Positions 22,188 through 31,955 of a DNA stretch of 64,000 nt are shown here, in pieces. Source of the stretch: Murimonas intestini (GTDB taxonomy: Bacteria; Bacillota; Clostridia; Lachnospirales; Lachnospiraceae); the NCBI GenBank assembly GCA_003148945.1, contig QGGY01000007.1:62001-126000 (forward strand). The letters are read 5' to 3'. The notes under the pieces were generated by a model, which saw only the letters and a list, made by a program, of their open reading frames with translations, searched no databases and was not told the DNA's origin. The position numbers were made by a program, and so were the translations under genes. Within the stretch, counting starts at the first letter, position 1; each line of letters starts with the position of its first letter.

Positions 22188-24596
22188 CTACCCTAACACA
22201 CTCAAATCCAGTTCGCGAAGCTGCTCCATTACCCCGTTCTTCCAGCTCTTAAGCTCTTCTTCCTGTATCCCGGCTGCATTACCGCAGAGCATGTCCAGAA
22301 CCTTTCCTATCTCACGGTGCGGAAAGTAATACAAGCAGTCTGCAAGTTCTCCCTCCATATCATATTTTTTCAATGCGCTTTCCAGGATTTCTCTTGCCCT
22401 TCCGTCCTCATATAGAGTTGCCAGCATTGTCGTCTCGTTGTAGTTGTAGGCGGTGACTCCCACCGCAAGGAATTCCTGCCGCTCCACGATGTTATCTGAA
22501 CTGTTTCCAACCAGCACCTGATACTTTCCCGCCTCGGCTACCCACTGCTGCAGCCTGGGGTCATAGCTTTCCAGATCATGCCTGGTGATGGTAAACCTGA
22601 TCTCTGTCTCCTCTCCTGCCTTCAAAAATACCTTTTTAAAATTCTTTAATTCCTTTTCCGGCTTCAGCAGTGTGGATTTTGGGTCGCGGATATATAGCTG
22701 GACAACCTCTTTACCGTCAATCCTGGAGATATTTTTTACTCTCACAAAAGCCTGAAGCTCTTCGTCTCTGTCCATGTCCATGCGGTCTGAGGTAAGCTTT
22801 AGATCTGAAATGCTGAAAGTCGAATAGCTTAACCCAAAACCAAAGGAAAACAGCGGTTTTACTTTCTTTTTTTCATAATATCTGTAACCCACCAGAATTC
22901 CTTCCCCGTAGCAGACCTCCGCCGCACATCCGGGGAAATTTCCGAATGTGGGGCAGTCCCTGTAGTGCCTTGGAAATGTAAGGGGCAGCTTGCCCGAAGG
23001 ATTTATATCCCCAAACAAAATTTGAGAGGCGACATTTCCTCCCTCCTGCCCCGGCAAAAATACGCAGAGCACAGCGTCTGCATCGTCAATATATTCCGTC
23101 ATATCTACCGGGCCGCATATGTTCAGTACCACGACCACCTTTTTTCTTAATTCTCTGGCTTTGGAAAGCGTTTCCAGCAGAAGCTCCTTATCCTCCGGCT
23201 CAATATCCATCTGCGGCCTGTCATTGCCCTCCTGTCCCCAGGCGGAGACTGTTATTACCACCACATCCGACTCGGGGGCAATCCTCCCTATAGTCACATG
23301 GCTGTCCCCGATCCGTTCTCTTGTTACTGCCGCCATGCCGGTGGACTGATCTGTGTAAACCATGGCACTGCCCCCGCCGGATTCCAGAAATCTCTCGCTT
23401 CTTTCGCCTATAAAGCTGATATTCACACTATCCGCCAGAGGAAGTAAGCCATTGTTTTTCAGAAGAACGCACCCTTCTGCTGCCCCCTGGTATGCGGCCC
23501 TGCGGGAATATTCTCTGTTGATGCAGGTATTTCTTCTCCCTTTCATAACAGGCATATCCAGAAGCATTTCCAATATTTTAGTCACTGCCCGGTCAAGAGC
23601 CTCCACCGGTAATCTGCCGCTCTCTACCGCCTCCAGGATCGGCTGTGTGCTGCGCGGCCCCGGCATATCCAGATCATTTCCTGCGGCTATTCCCTCCGCC
23701 TGCTCATACACCGCGCCCCAGTCGGATATCACCAGGCCTTCATATCCCCACTCGTCCCGGAGAACATCCGTCAAAAGCCAGGAATTCATGGCACATGCTT
23801 TTCCGTTTATTTTATTGTATGCGTCCATCAGGCTTTTCACATTTGCATCCTGCACACAGGCTTTGAATCCCGGAAAATAAATTTCATATAAAGCGCGCAC
23901 AGGAATTAACTCGTTGATATTCTGTCTGTGGGTTTCCTGATTATTTGCTGCAAAATGCTTTACATTTGCCGTCAGCCCCTCGTCCTGTATACCACGCACG
24001 AAGTTCGGCGCAAGCTTTGCCGTCAGGCAGGGGTCCTCTGAATATCCCTCAAAAATACGGCCGTTCAGAGGATCCCTGTGTATATTTACATTGGGGCTTC
24101 CCAGAACCATATCCACCTGGTATGCGTCCATCTCCTTAGCCACGGCGTTTCCGCACAGATATACGGTTTCCGGATCCCATGTAGCACCCAGCAATATCCC
24201 CGGGGGAAAACATCCCGGAAGCTGTCCTGAGGGGGTGATCTCTTTCATTTTTTCATCAATAATATGCCTTACCGTTTTCTCCCTCTCATCCAGCACGGCG
24301 CCCTTTTCCTCTTTTTCCAGGAGTTTCATGATCATCACGGAATTCGCGACGCCCCCCAGTGACTCCCGCATAGTCTCATCCTCCTCCCAGCTCGCCCGCT
24401 GGATAACATCGCCGTAATATTGAAAAAGATTGACGCCTGTTCCCCCGTCCAGCACTCTGCACGAGGGGATTCCGTATTTTTCAAGCGCCTGTGTGGTAAA
24501 GGAACTTCTGCCCGTTACAAGCACCGCCTTTTCCTCCGTGGTCATCTCTTTTAGCAGCGCTGGAATACTCTCCCTGTTTATAAGTTTTGCACTCAT
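22188..24596 (-). CDS. Glycoside hydrolase family 3 (beta-glycosidase), second of the operon's pair
   Basis: About 802 residues. The GH3 barrel domain contains GSPNVNIHRDPLNGRIFEGY, NVKHFAANNQETHR and the catalytic nucleophile Asp292 in GLVISDWGAVY. The alpha/beta sandwich follows (GCVLLKNNGLLPL, VVVVLNICGPVDMTEYID), then a fibronectin III-like domain (FSFGFGLSYSTFSISDLKL) and a helical tail of about 85 residues not usual for GH3. LDGGTG stands where many GH3 enzymes have DGPHG. No signal peptide is seen, so it acts in the cytoplasm on imported glycosides. The start at 24596 has GGAGG six bases upstream; the frame itself reaches 24635. It is the 3' member of a CUT2 transporter operon. Beta-glucosidase or beta-xylosidase activity cannot be separated by eye. 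Confidence 0.9.
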   Translation of the reverse strand: MSAKLINRESIPALLKEMTTEEKAVLVTGRSSFTTQALEKYGIPSCRVLDGGTGVNLFQYYGDVIQRASWEEDETMRESLGGVANSVMIMKLLEKEEKGAVLDEREKTVRHIIDEKMKEITPSGQLPGCFPPGILLGATWDPETVYLCGNAVAKEMDAYQVDMVLGSPNVNIHRDPLNGRIFEGYSEDPCLTAKLAPNFVRGIQDEGLTANVKHFAANNQETHRQNINELIPVRALYEIYFPGFKACVQDANVKSLMDAYNKINGKACAMNSWLLTDVLRDEWGYEGLVISDWGAVYEQAEGIAAGNDLDMPGPRSTQPILEAVESGRLPVEALDRAVTKILEMLLDMPVMKGRRNTCINREYSRRAAYQGAAEGCVLLKNNGLLPLADSVNISFIGERSERFLESGGGSAMVYTDQSTGMAAVTRERIGDSHVTIGRIAPESDVVVITVSAWGQEGNDRPQMDIEPEDKELLLETLSKARELRKKVVVVLNICGPVDMTEYIDDADAVLCVFLPGQEGGNVASQILFGDINPSGKLPLTFPRHYRDCPTFGNFPGCAAEVCYGEGILVGYRYYEKKKVKPLFSFGFGLSYSTFSISDLKLTSDRMDMDRDEELQAFVRVKNISRIDGKEVVQLYIRDPKSTLLKPEKELKNFKKVFLKAGEETEIRFTITRHDLESYDPRLQQWVAEAGKYQVLVGNSSDNIVERQEFLAVGVTAYNYNETTMLATLYEDGRAREILESALKKYDMEGELADCLYYFPHREIGKVLDMLCGNAAGIQEEELKSWKNGVMEQLRELDLSVLG

Positions 24597-24674
24597 CTCT
24601 ATCCTCCTTTTTAATATGAAAAGCCATTGCATCACATACCTCCATGTTCTGCAATGGCCTTCTTAAATCAGTTC

Positions 24675-25652
24675 TCAGGCTTTAATTTTAGCTAATATTT
24701 CTGCACTCTTTTTCTTATCTGCAAAGTATTTTGACACTGCATCCTTATTAGAAGATATTCCTATGAATACCAGAAGGAATAGTCCCTGTGCCACAGACTG
24801 CAGATTAGAATCCAGCCCCATTGCGATCAGTCCTGCGCTGACCATCTTCATCGTAAAGGTACCGATCACGATACCTACGACAAGATTACAGTTATTCACA
24901 AGATTCAGACCAATGAACACGCCCATAATTGCGTCAAACCCCAGCGACAGCGTGGACATATTCAGCGTGGGCGCAATACTCCCTCTCTGGCTGCTGGAAA
25001 TAACCGCCGCCAGCCCCAGAAAAATCCCTTCAATGATGAAGTTCTTCAGCCTCGTCTTAGTCAGGCTTACGCCTATGCTCATGGCAATATCCTGCCCGTA
25101 CCCCAGAGACCTTGTATTTGCTCCATTCTTGGTAAAGTTGAAAAGAATATAAAGTATTATGCCTGCAACCGCCAGCACCACGTAGCAGTAGGGCGACTTT
25201 GCCAGCAATGTGATATCCTTCGTCAGCTTCACGCCTGTTCCGCCAAACAGCTGCGTTGTCAGCATTTCATAGATCAATACCATACCCAGACCGCAGATCA
25301 TAGACGGGATCTTCAAAAAATGGAATACAAAAAACGTAAGCAGGCACAGGGTCACAGCGCTCAGGATGCAGAATACAACCAGCCCGGCAACTCCCGTATT
25401 TGTGCTGAGGGCAATGTTTCCGCCAATAATCCCCGCCAGGGCAACAACTGCTCCCGGCGTGAAATCCCACACTCCCATAAGCTGGTTATGCATCAATGCC
25501 CATCCTACCAGGCAGTACAGTACAAACTGTCTTCCGATCGCCAGCATTCCCGGCAGGCTTCCGAACCTGCCCTTTGAAAAAACAAAGAATATCACATATA
25601 CAGCAATGGGCAGGATGAGGCATTTTACAATATTTGAAAGCTTTTTACTCAT
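24675..25652 (-). CDS. CUT2 (ribose-type) ABC permease
   Basis: A 325-residue permease of the BPD_transp_2 family with eight to ten helices. Characteristic segments are GVWDFTPGAVVALAGIIGGN, the CUT2 motif region, and LGYGQDIAMSIGVSLTKTRL before the ATPase-contact loop, with GSIAPTLNMSTLSLGFDAIM after it. It forms a probable heterodimeric channel with the second permease encoded two genes upstream. It lies between the binding-protein gene (28 bases upstream) and a GH3 gene. Confidence 0.87.
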   Translation of the reverse strand: MSKKLSNIVKCLILPIAVYVIFFVFSKGRFGSLPGMLAIGRQFVLYCLVGWALMHNQLMGVWDFTPGAVVALAGIIGGNIALSTNTGVAGLVVFCILSAVTLCLLTFFVFHFLKIPSMICGLGMVLIYEMLTTQLFGGTGVKLTKDITLLAKSPYCYVVLAVAGIILYILFNFTKNGANTRSLGYGQDIAMSIGVSLTKTRLKNFIIEGIFLGLAAVISSSQRGSIAPTLNMSTLSLGFDAIMGVFIGLNLVNNCNLVVGIVIGTFTMKMVSAGLIAMGLDSNLQSVAQGLFLLVFIGISSNKDAVSKYFADKKKSAEILAKIKA

Positions 25653-25680
25653 TTATCTTTTCCACCCTTTCGATGGTGCG

Positions 25681-26799
25681 CTATTTCGCATGTCTTGTCT
25701 CTACGTCATCAAGGCTATAGGAATTCCACAGATCATACAGCTCCTGGTAGCTTGTATCCGGGTTGAATGATGTGGAAACCGCCTTGAGTTCCTCAATATA
25801 ATACGGGAAATCGTCCATTATATATTTTTTGAATTCCTCGTATCCATCCGTTCCGACAATATTGATAAACTGTCCGACCAGGGAAACCTCTTCGCCGCCC
25901 ATATCCAGACTGCCTCTTATAATGTCTGCCATCAAGATTGCAAGGAATATAACCTCAGGATGCTGTCCTCCGCCAATAAACAGCAGGGAGCCTTCCTCAA
26001 GATATGTGTCTGTCCCCTCCTGCACGTCCAGTGTGGCAAGCTTAACAGTCCCCGTCATCCCAACGGTGTCCAGGGCCGAGAGCACTGCGTCCAGATTGCC
26101 GCTGGAAGCGCCTGTCATGGCAATAGAGTCCATTTCCGGGTACATAGCCACAAAATTCTGGACCTGGTCAGAGTATTCCTGTGCCGCCGCAGTTCCGCCC
26201 CTGTATTCACCGATAACTGTCATATCGTCATATTCGGCCGCTTTATCCATAATGCCGTTCCAGCGAAGGTCATGGCACGGGTTTCCGGCTGCCACGCCCA
26301 AAACCACCATATTCCTGCATCCGTCCTCGTATAATGCCTCCACCATATTCTGGCCTGACTTATAATCGTCTACAGAGGAGGTTCCAAGCCAGTAGTCGCT
26401 TCCGTCAAGATTTGCCTGAATGTCCTCGTCGGTGATGGGAGAACCAAACTGCATCAGATATACCCCAGCCTCGTCGCAAAGCTTCATCATGGGAGAAGTG
26501 ACCTGATACGCCAGAATCCCGTCCACACCAGCCTCTATCAGATCCTCCGCCAGGGAAATATGCTCTTCCTGGGTCGTGCCCGCAACCAGCGTTACGTTCA
26601 TGCCAAATTCTTCTGCTATATAGTCAAAATATTCCTTATAGGCCGCTCCCAGCGTATCTGTGTATCCCCATCCGATGAACCCGATGCTGACCTGCTTTAC
26701 ATCCGCCGTGTCCTCCTTAGCCTGGGCAACAGAGGTTACACTGAATAACATTGCAAAACATAATAGTACCGCCATTAATTTTTTCATTTTTTTACTCAT
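25681..26799 (-). CDS. CUT2 periplasmic-type sugar-binding protein without lipobox
   Basis: A 372-residue binding protein of the Peripla_BP_4 type (GINGDGI-like VDGILAYQVTSPMMKLCDEA; GTSSVDDYKSGQNMVEALYE; VVLGVAAGNPCHDLRWNGIM). The signal peptide MSKKMKKLMAVLLCFAMLFS ends at TSVAQA-KED, a signal peptidase I site. There is no cysteine at the cleavage point, although Gram-positive binding proteins are normally lipoproteins. The Cys in LLCF lies inside the hydrophobic core and does not fit a lipobox. AAAGGAG precedes the ATG. It delivers an unknown sugar or glycoside to the two flanking permeases. Confidence 0.87.
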   Translation of the reverse strand: MSKKMKKLMAVLLCFAMLFSVTSVAQAKEDTADVKQVSIGFIGWGYTDTLGAAYKEYFDYIAEEFGMNVTLVAGTTQEEHISLAEDLIEAGVDGILAYQVTSPMMKLCDEAGVYLMQFGSPITDEDIQANLDGSDYWLGTSSVDDYKSGQNMVEALYEDGCRNMVVLGVAAGNPCHDLRWNGIMDKAAEYDDMTVIGEYRGGTAAAQEYSDQVQNFVAMYPEMDSIAMTGASSGNLDAVLSALDTVGMTGTVKLATLDVQEGTDTYLEEGSLLFIGGGQHPEVIFLAILMADIIRGSLDMGGEEVSLVGQFINIVGTDGYEEFKKYIMDDFPYYIEELKAVSTSFNPDTSYQELYDLWNSYSLDDVETRHAK

Positions 26800-26817
26800 A
26801 TTTTTCTCCTTTGCTTT

Positions 26818-27741
26818 TTAGTTAACTACCTGCCCCTTTCTGCGGGCAATCGTTACAAAAACAGTTGCGATAAAAATAATCCCCTTGATGCCGTCCACCA
26901 GATTCGGATCCGCCCCCAAAAGCACAAATCCGTTTTCAATTACCACGATGAGCAGAGCGCCGATGATCCCGCATCTGACGCGGGCCGCAGCTCCTCCCGT
27001 AAGCGGCATGCCGCCCAGGACTACCGCAATTAACACGTCCATTTCATAAGCCGCTCCTGCCTGGGGATTCACTCCCCCGGCGCGCACCATGGCGAACAGC
27101 CCGGCAATTCCCACCCCGATTCCGAGTATCACATACGCAAGCACAGAATATTTTTTTGCATTTACACCGCACAGGGTCGTCGCCGTTGCGTTTCCGCCGA
27201 TTGCTTTTTCGTATCGTCCAATCTTTGTATATTTAAAAAGATATCCCACAACGGCTGCCGCGGCCACCAGAACAACGGCCTTCACTCCCCAGCTGTCCAG
27301 CCACGTATACTGGTTGGGCACTGTTATCAGTGCCTTGGAGGTTGCAACCTTCAAAATTCCACGGTAAATATACTGCAGGCTCAGGCCTGTGATAAATACC
27401 GGAATATTTCCATATACGGAAATACCACCGATCAGAATACCGCTGACAATCCCTGTTAAAATGACAAGAATCAGCGCCGGGACAAATCCTATGTTCCTCA
27501 TGGACACCACGGCGATCAGCATACATATGCCCTCTAAACCGCCGATAGACAGGTCTATTCCGCCATGGGCATACACAAAGGTCGCGCAAATACCTGCAAG
27601 CATGATAAAAAAAGACTGGTTAAAAATGCTCTGCAGATTCGATGATGTCAGGTTTCTTCCTCCCGAAAGCACAGCAAAAGCTATAAATACAATCAGCAGT
27701 CCTGCCAGAGGAAGAAAATTCCTTACTTTTTCTGTCTTCAT
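26818..27741 (-). CDS. CUT2 (ribose-type) ABC permease
   Basis: A 307-residue permease of the same family as the other CUT2 permease here. HGGIDLSIGGLEGICMLIAV is the conserved motif after helix 2, and GGNATATTLCGVNAKKYSVL precedes the cytoplasmic loop. GGMPLTGGAAARVRCGIIGA near the end is highly typical. GGAGG stands a few bases before the ATG. It lies between the ATPase gene (12 bases upstream) and the binding-protein gene. Confidence 0.88.
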   Translation of the reverse strand: MKTEKVRNFLPLAGLLIVFIAFAVLSGGRNLTSSNLQSIFNQSFFIMLAGICATFVYAHGGIDLSIGGLEGICMLIAVVSMRNIGFVPALILVILTGIVSGILIGGISVYGNIPVFITGLSLQYIYRGILKVATSKALITVPNQYTWLDSWGVKAVVLVAAAAVVGYLFKYTKIGRYEKAIGGNATATTLCGVNAKKYSVLAYVILGIGVGIAGLFAMVRAGGVNPQAGAAYEMDVLIAVVLGGMPLTGGAAARVRCGIIGALLIVVIENGFVLLGADPNLVDGIKGIIFIATVFVTIARRKGQVVN

Positions 27742-27753
27742 ATCCTTCCTCCT

Positions 27754-29253
27754 CTAAAGCATACACTCAATAACCGAGTGCTCGTTTAATGTGTCGCTTC
27801 TTTCAAGAATGCCGGAAAGCTTTCCGTCACGGATAACTATAATGCGGTCGCTCATACCGATTAATTCGGGTATCTCCTCCGAGATCATAATGATCGATCT
27901 GCCCTCCTGCTTCAGCCGGTACATCAGCTTATACATAGCTACCTTTGTGCCGATGTCTATACCCCTGGTAGGACAGTCAAGAATTAAAATTTCCGCTTTA
28001 TTTCCGATCCACTTTCCAAATACCACCTTCTGTTTATTGCCTCCGGAAAGGTTATCCACCGTCTGGGCCCCGTTCTCACATTTGATGCTCATCTCCTTAA
28101 TCTGCTCATTGGTGAGCGCTTCCTCGTCCTTTGCTGACAAATAGACGCCTTTTTGCAGCTTATTCAGGGAGGGCAATGCGACGTTACTAGTAATAGAGCT
28201 GCTCAGGATCAGCGATTCAATGTCTCTGTTTTTAGATACATAGCCCATTTTCTTTGAAACGGCTGCCGCCGGACTTTTTATTTCTGTCCCGTCCTTGTAA
28301 ATCACCTTTCCGGTCAGCAGCTTCACTGCGCCGTACACCGCCTTTCCCAGATCATGCATACCGCAGTCGCTCAATCCGCCGATTCCGAGGATTTCTCCTC
28401 TATGGAGTTCAAAGGAAAAGTCCTCGAGTATTTCCCCTGCCGACAGATGCTCCGCCTTCAAAACCACCTCCTCGCCAAAGCTGCCGTCCAGATCCGTGCG
28501 GTAGTATTCATCGCTGATTTCGCGTCCTATCATCAGGGAGCGCATCTTCGGTATACTCATCTCATCTTCGTTCAGGGTGGCGATCAGACGGCCATCCCGC
28601 AACACGGTGATGGCATTACAGTTGTCCATCAGCTCGTCCATGTCATGAGAGATAAACAATACTGCCCTGTTCTCCTTTGCCTGCTTTTTCATGAGTCTGT
28701 AAAGAACCTCGCGCCCCTTATGCGGCAGCGCTGTTGTGGTTTCGTCCACGATCAGCAGCTCCGGTTTTTCATAGAGCGCTCTGGCGATCTCCACAAGCTT
28801 TCTGTCCTCAAAGTTATAGCGCATGATCGAGTCGTCTGCCCTGATATGGGAGGCTCCTATTTCATCCAATATCTGCTGGGCCTCTTTTTTCATCGCCTTC
28901 TTGTCCAGAAACAGGCCTCTGCTGAAACGCTCCTCCTTACCTACAAATATATTAGCCATAACCGTAAGGTTCTGGATCGTCCCCGCCTCCTGCACCACCA
29001 TGCTTATTCCGGCCTGTTGTGCTTCCAGCATGTCCGCTGGTTTGTGGGGCTTGCCAAGAAATTCGATATTTCCGGAATCATAAGGCAAAACTCCGGCTAC
29101 GATAGAAGAAATCGTGGATTTTCCGGAGCCGTTTTCTCCTATCAGGCCGCGTATCTCTCCTCTGTTTACCACCAGGTCTACGTCAACAAGGGCTTTTGTT
29201 GGGCCAAAGCTTTTGCACATCTTTGTACATTTCAAGATTACTTCTTTTTCCAT
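27754..29253 (-). CDS. CUT2 sugar ABC transporter ATPase, two-domain
   Basis: A 499-residue protein with two tandem ATP-binding domains, the RbsA/XylG layout. The first half has an intact Walker A (GENGSGKSTI) and Walker B (LLIVDETTTAL). The second half has a degenerate Walker A (GIGGLSDCGMHDLGK), as usual for this family, but a clear signature NLSGGNKQKVVFGKWI and Walker B LILDCPTRGID. The first-half signature is weak (NFEDRKLVEIARAL). It powers the two permeases encoded downstream. The start is ATG at 29253 after AGGGTG, 24 bases below the first GH3 gene. Confidence 0.92.
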   Translation of the reverse strand: MEKEVILKCTKMCKSFGPTKALVDVDLVVNRGEIRGLIGENGSGKSTISSIVAGVLPYDSGNIEFLGKPHKPADMLEAQQAGISMVVQEAGTIQNLTVMANIFVGKEERFSRGLFLDKKAMKKEAQQILDEIGASHIRADDSIMRYNFEDRKLVEIARALYEKPELLIVDETTTALPHKGREVLYRLMKKQAKENRAVLFISHDMDELMDNCNAITVLRDGRLIATLNEDEMSIPKMRSLMIGREISDEYYRTDLDGSFGEEVVLKAEHLSAGEILEDFSFELHRGEILGIGGLSDCGMHDLGKAVYGAVKLLTGKVIYKDGTEIKSPAAAVSKKMGYVSKNRDIESLILSSSITSNVALPSLNKLQKGVYLSAKDEEALTNEQIKEMSIKCENGAQTVDNLSGGNKQKVVFGKWIGNKAEILILDCPTRGIDIGTKVAMYKLMYRLKQEGRSIIMISEEIPELIGMSDRIIVIRDGKLSGILERSDTLNEHSVIECML

Positions 29254-29277
29254 TTTTTCACCCTGTTCTTACTCTTA

Positions 29278-31680
29278 TTAAACGACAAAAGCGTTCATTG
29301 CATTTAACAGACTCTCATAAAGCTTTTTCTTTTCTTCCTCCGGCAGATCCAACAGGCTTTCAACGGCCGCCTTCCAGTAGCCCTCCAGTGAATCTGTATC
29401 CTGGAACAGTACCTGAAGCTCTACCATCTCCCGCGTCAGGATGCCGTCCGGGATAAATTCCAGCATCTTATCAAGGGCGCCTGGTGTTGCAGCGATCACG
29501 CCCAACGGTGTATCTGCGCTGATGCCAAACGCATTCCAGCCTTCTGCCTGTATCTTCAGCTCAGCGGCAATATCCCTGGAGGAGGTTCCAATGTAAAGTG
29601 TATATTCGTCGGGCTGCACCACCCATTTTCCGGCTGCATCATCATAGCTTGCAAGTTCGGCTGCTGTTACCACAAACACCACCTGCCTTACCTCACCCGG
29701 CGCCACCTCAACCTTCCTGAAATCCTTCAGCTCCTTCGGAGGCTTCACAAGTGCGGGATTCTTTTCACCTATGTACAGCTGGACCACTTCCTTACCCGTC
29801 ATATTTCCCGTGTTTTTAACATTGACCGTCACAGTGATCTTGTCGTCATCCCTGTCCTTGTTAAGAATATTTTTATCGGTTTTGGCACCCTCAATTTCAA
29901 ATGTAGTGTAAGATAATCCGTAGCCGAAGGGATAACGGGGCTCTATGCCGCGGTAGTCGTAATATCTGTAGCCCACAAAGATTCCCTCTCCATACCAGAC
30001 CTCCTTGTTTCTTCCGGGAAAATTACTGCAGCTGGGAACGTCGCGATAATGTTTTGGGAACGTAACCGGAAGCTTTCCGGATGGGCTGAACTCACCCAGC
30101 AGTGCGTCTGCAACAGCATGGCCGCCTTCCATACCGGGAATAAAAATGCAGAGCATGGCATCCACATCGTCCACATAATCGGATACATCAACCGGCCCGC
30201 ACACATTGAGGATCACCACAGTTTTTTTATTCTTTGCCTTCGCTTCCCCCAGCGCCCTTTTGAGCATTATCCTGTCGCTGGCCGTAACATTCATCTCGGC
30301 GCGGTCGAAGCCTTCCTGCCCCACAATCCCAACCGTTATCACAACGGTATCCGTATTGTCCGTGATTTCTTCAAAGGACACCCTGTCACATCCGAGCTTC
30401 TGTACCATCGTTTCATAGAGGCTGGTGCTCTCGGAGGTTACCACATTCGCGCTTCCGCTTCCGGATTCCAGAAACTGTCTGCTTTTTTCACCGAAGAAGC
30501 AGACTCCCTTTTCCCTGTCAAGGGGGAGAGTTCCGCCCTCGTTTTTCAGAAGTACGATCGCCTCTTTTATGCTGTTATACGCAGCCCTTGCAGAACCTGC
30601 CCTGTCGATATGATTATACCGGCGTCCCTTCATGACAGGCATTTCCAATATAATATTCAGATACCTCCTGACAGAATCGTTTACCTTTTCTTCATCAAGC
30701 TCTCCTCTCTCTGCCGCCTCAAGAACGCCTTTTATCGAGCGCGGTCCCGGCATATCCATATCATTTCCGGCATTCCACGCCTTCACCTGATCGTATGCCG
30801 CCGTCCAGTCGCTGACAACAAAGCCGTCAAAGTCCCATTCCTTCTTAAGGACGTCAGTCAAAAGCCATTTATTCAGTGCACAATACTCGCCGTTAATGGC
30901 ATTATAGGCGCTCATAACAGTCTTGCAGCCGCCCTCCTGTACACATGCCTTAAATCCCGGGAAATAAATTTCCTGCAGCGCTCTTTCCGGTATGTGCTCA
31001 TTGACCGTGCGCCTGTCTGTCTCCTGATTATTGGCGGCAAAATGCTTCACATTGGCTATTATTCCTTCGTCCTGGATTCCCTTCACAAAGGCCGGAGCCA
31101 GCTTTGATACCAGACACGGATCCTCAGAGTACCCCTCAAACATACGGCCCCCCAGCGGATCTCTGTGAATATTTACATTAGGAGTACCCAGGAGAACATC
31201 TATGTTAAAATAATGTGCCTCTTTCCCCAGCGCTCGTCCGCTCTCATAAATGTTTTCCGGATCCCAGGTAGCGCCGAATACAACTCCCGGAGGAAAGCAC
31301 CCCGGCAGTTCTCCGCCAGGTATGTACTCCTCCATCATCTTTCTCATTTCTGCAATATCCTCCAGCAGCTGCGGATTCTTTACATCCTTCTCTTTTTCCG
31401 GATTCAGCAGACAGTCGATGATGGTGGGCACCGGGGCAAAGATATTTCCAAATATTGCTTCGCCTCCGTCCGTGATATTCTTCAGCCTCCCATAAGCGTC
31501 CAGAACCATTTGCATGTAATTGGCCCCTGTTCCCCCGTCAAGATAGTACACTGAAGGGATTCCATACTTTTCAAGAGCCGGTCCCTTAAATTCCGATTCT
31601 CCTGTGAGCAGGGTCAGCTTTTCCTCAAGTGACATCTCATTGATGATTGTCTCAATAGAGCTTTTATCAGCCAGTCTCAT
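29278..31680 (-). CDS. Glycoside hydrolase family 3 (beta-glycosidase), first gene of the CUT2 operon
   Basis: An 800-residue GH3 enzyme, homologous over its whole length to the GH3 at 22.2 kb. Landmarks: GTPNVNIHRDPLGGRMFEGY, NVKHFAANNQETDRR, nucleophile Asp291 in GFVVSDWTAAY, EAIVLLKNEGGTLPLDREKG, the sandwich domain TVVILNVCGPVDVSDYVDD, and the C-terminal FnIII-like YPFGYGLSYTTFEIEGAKTD. Between LDGGTG (about 48) and PGCFPPGVVFGATWDPE (about 126) is a long insertion shared with its paralogue, and there is a helical extension after residue 720. No signal peptide, so it is cytoplasmic. AAAGGAG precedes ATG. It is the promoter-proximal gene of the operon and divergent in neither direction from the AraC gene, which lies upstream on the same strand. 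Confidence 0.92.
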   Translation of the reverse strand: MRLADKSSIETIINEMSLEEKLTLLTGESEFKGPALEKYGIPSVYYLDGGTGANYMQMVLDAYGRLKNITDGGEAIFGNIFAPVPTIIDCLLNPEKEKDVKNPQLLEDIAEMRKMMEEYIPGGELPGCFPPGVVFGATWDPENIYESGRALGKEAHYFNIDVLLGTPNVNIHRDPLGGRMFEGYSEDPCLVSKLAPAFVKGIQDEGIIANVKHFAANNQETDRRTVNEHIPERALQEIYFPGFKACVQEGGCKTVMSAYNAINGEYCALNKWLLTDVLKKEWDFDGFVVSDWTAAYDQVKAWNAGNDMDMPGPRSIKGVLEAAERGELDEEKVNDSVRRYLNIILEMPVMKGRRYNHIDRAGSARAAYNSIKEAIVLLKNEGGTLPLDREKGVCFFGEKSRQFLESGSGSANVVTSESTSLYETMVQKLGCDRVSFEEITDNTDTVVITVGIVGQEGFDRAEMNVTASDRIMLKRALGEAKAKNKKTVVILNVCGPVDVSDYVDDVDAMLCIFIPGMEGGHAVADALLGEFSPSGKLPVTFPKHYRDVPSCSNFPGRNKEVWYGEGIFVGYRYYDYRGIEPRYPFGYGLSYTTFEIEGAKTDKNILNKDRDDDKITVTVNVKNTGNMTGKEVVQLYIGEKNPALVKPPKELKDFRKVEVAPGEVRQVVFVVTAAELASYDDAAGKWVVQPDEYTLYIGTSSRDIAAELKIQAEGWNAFGISADTPLGVIAATPGALDKMLEFIPDGILTREMVELQVLFQDTDSLEGYWKAAVESLLDLPEEEKKKLYESLLNAMNAFVV

Positions 31681-31811
31681 AGTTTTCTCCTTTCTGTCTT
31701 ATATTTGTTATAAGAATTATTTTATATTTTTTACCCGTAATAAGCACTGTTTATTTCCATGTGCCTCATAGGTAAATATGTTGTTTTCTATAATGACTAA
31801 AATACAAAAAT

Positions 31812-31835
31812 GGGAAGATTTGGTTATATCTTCCC
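31812..31835 (-). terminator. Terminator after AraC-type regulator gene
   Basis: GGGAAGAT and ATCTTCCC form an 8-bp stem with a short loop. On the minus strand it is followed by a T5 run. It separates the regulator from the GH3/CUT2 operon, whose promoter must lie in 31681-31805, where an AT-rich TATAAAAT is visible. Confidence 0.7.
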
Positions 31836-31955
31836 GTTTTCCCCTAATGCCAAAAAACACTCTATGCTTTTTTCATTCGATTCCCATGTGAAGATCCGCC
31901 TTCAGCTTTAGGCTGTCCAGCGTCTTTTTACAGCCGCACACAGATTAATTCGCCG

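Noticed and set aside
28354-29307. 317-codon plus-strand frame opposite the CUT2 ATPase gene
   Set aside because: It is antisense to a gene with intact Walker and signature motifs, and its product shows no recognisable domain.
30049-31107. 352-codon plus-strand frame opposite the GH3 gene
   Set aside because: Antisense shadow of a clearly conserved GH3 enzyme; composition is not protein-like.
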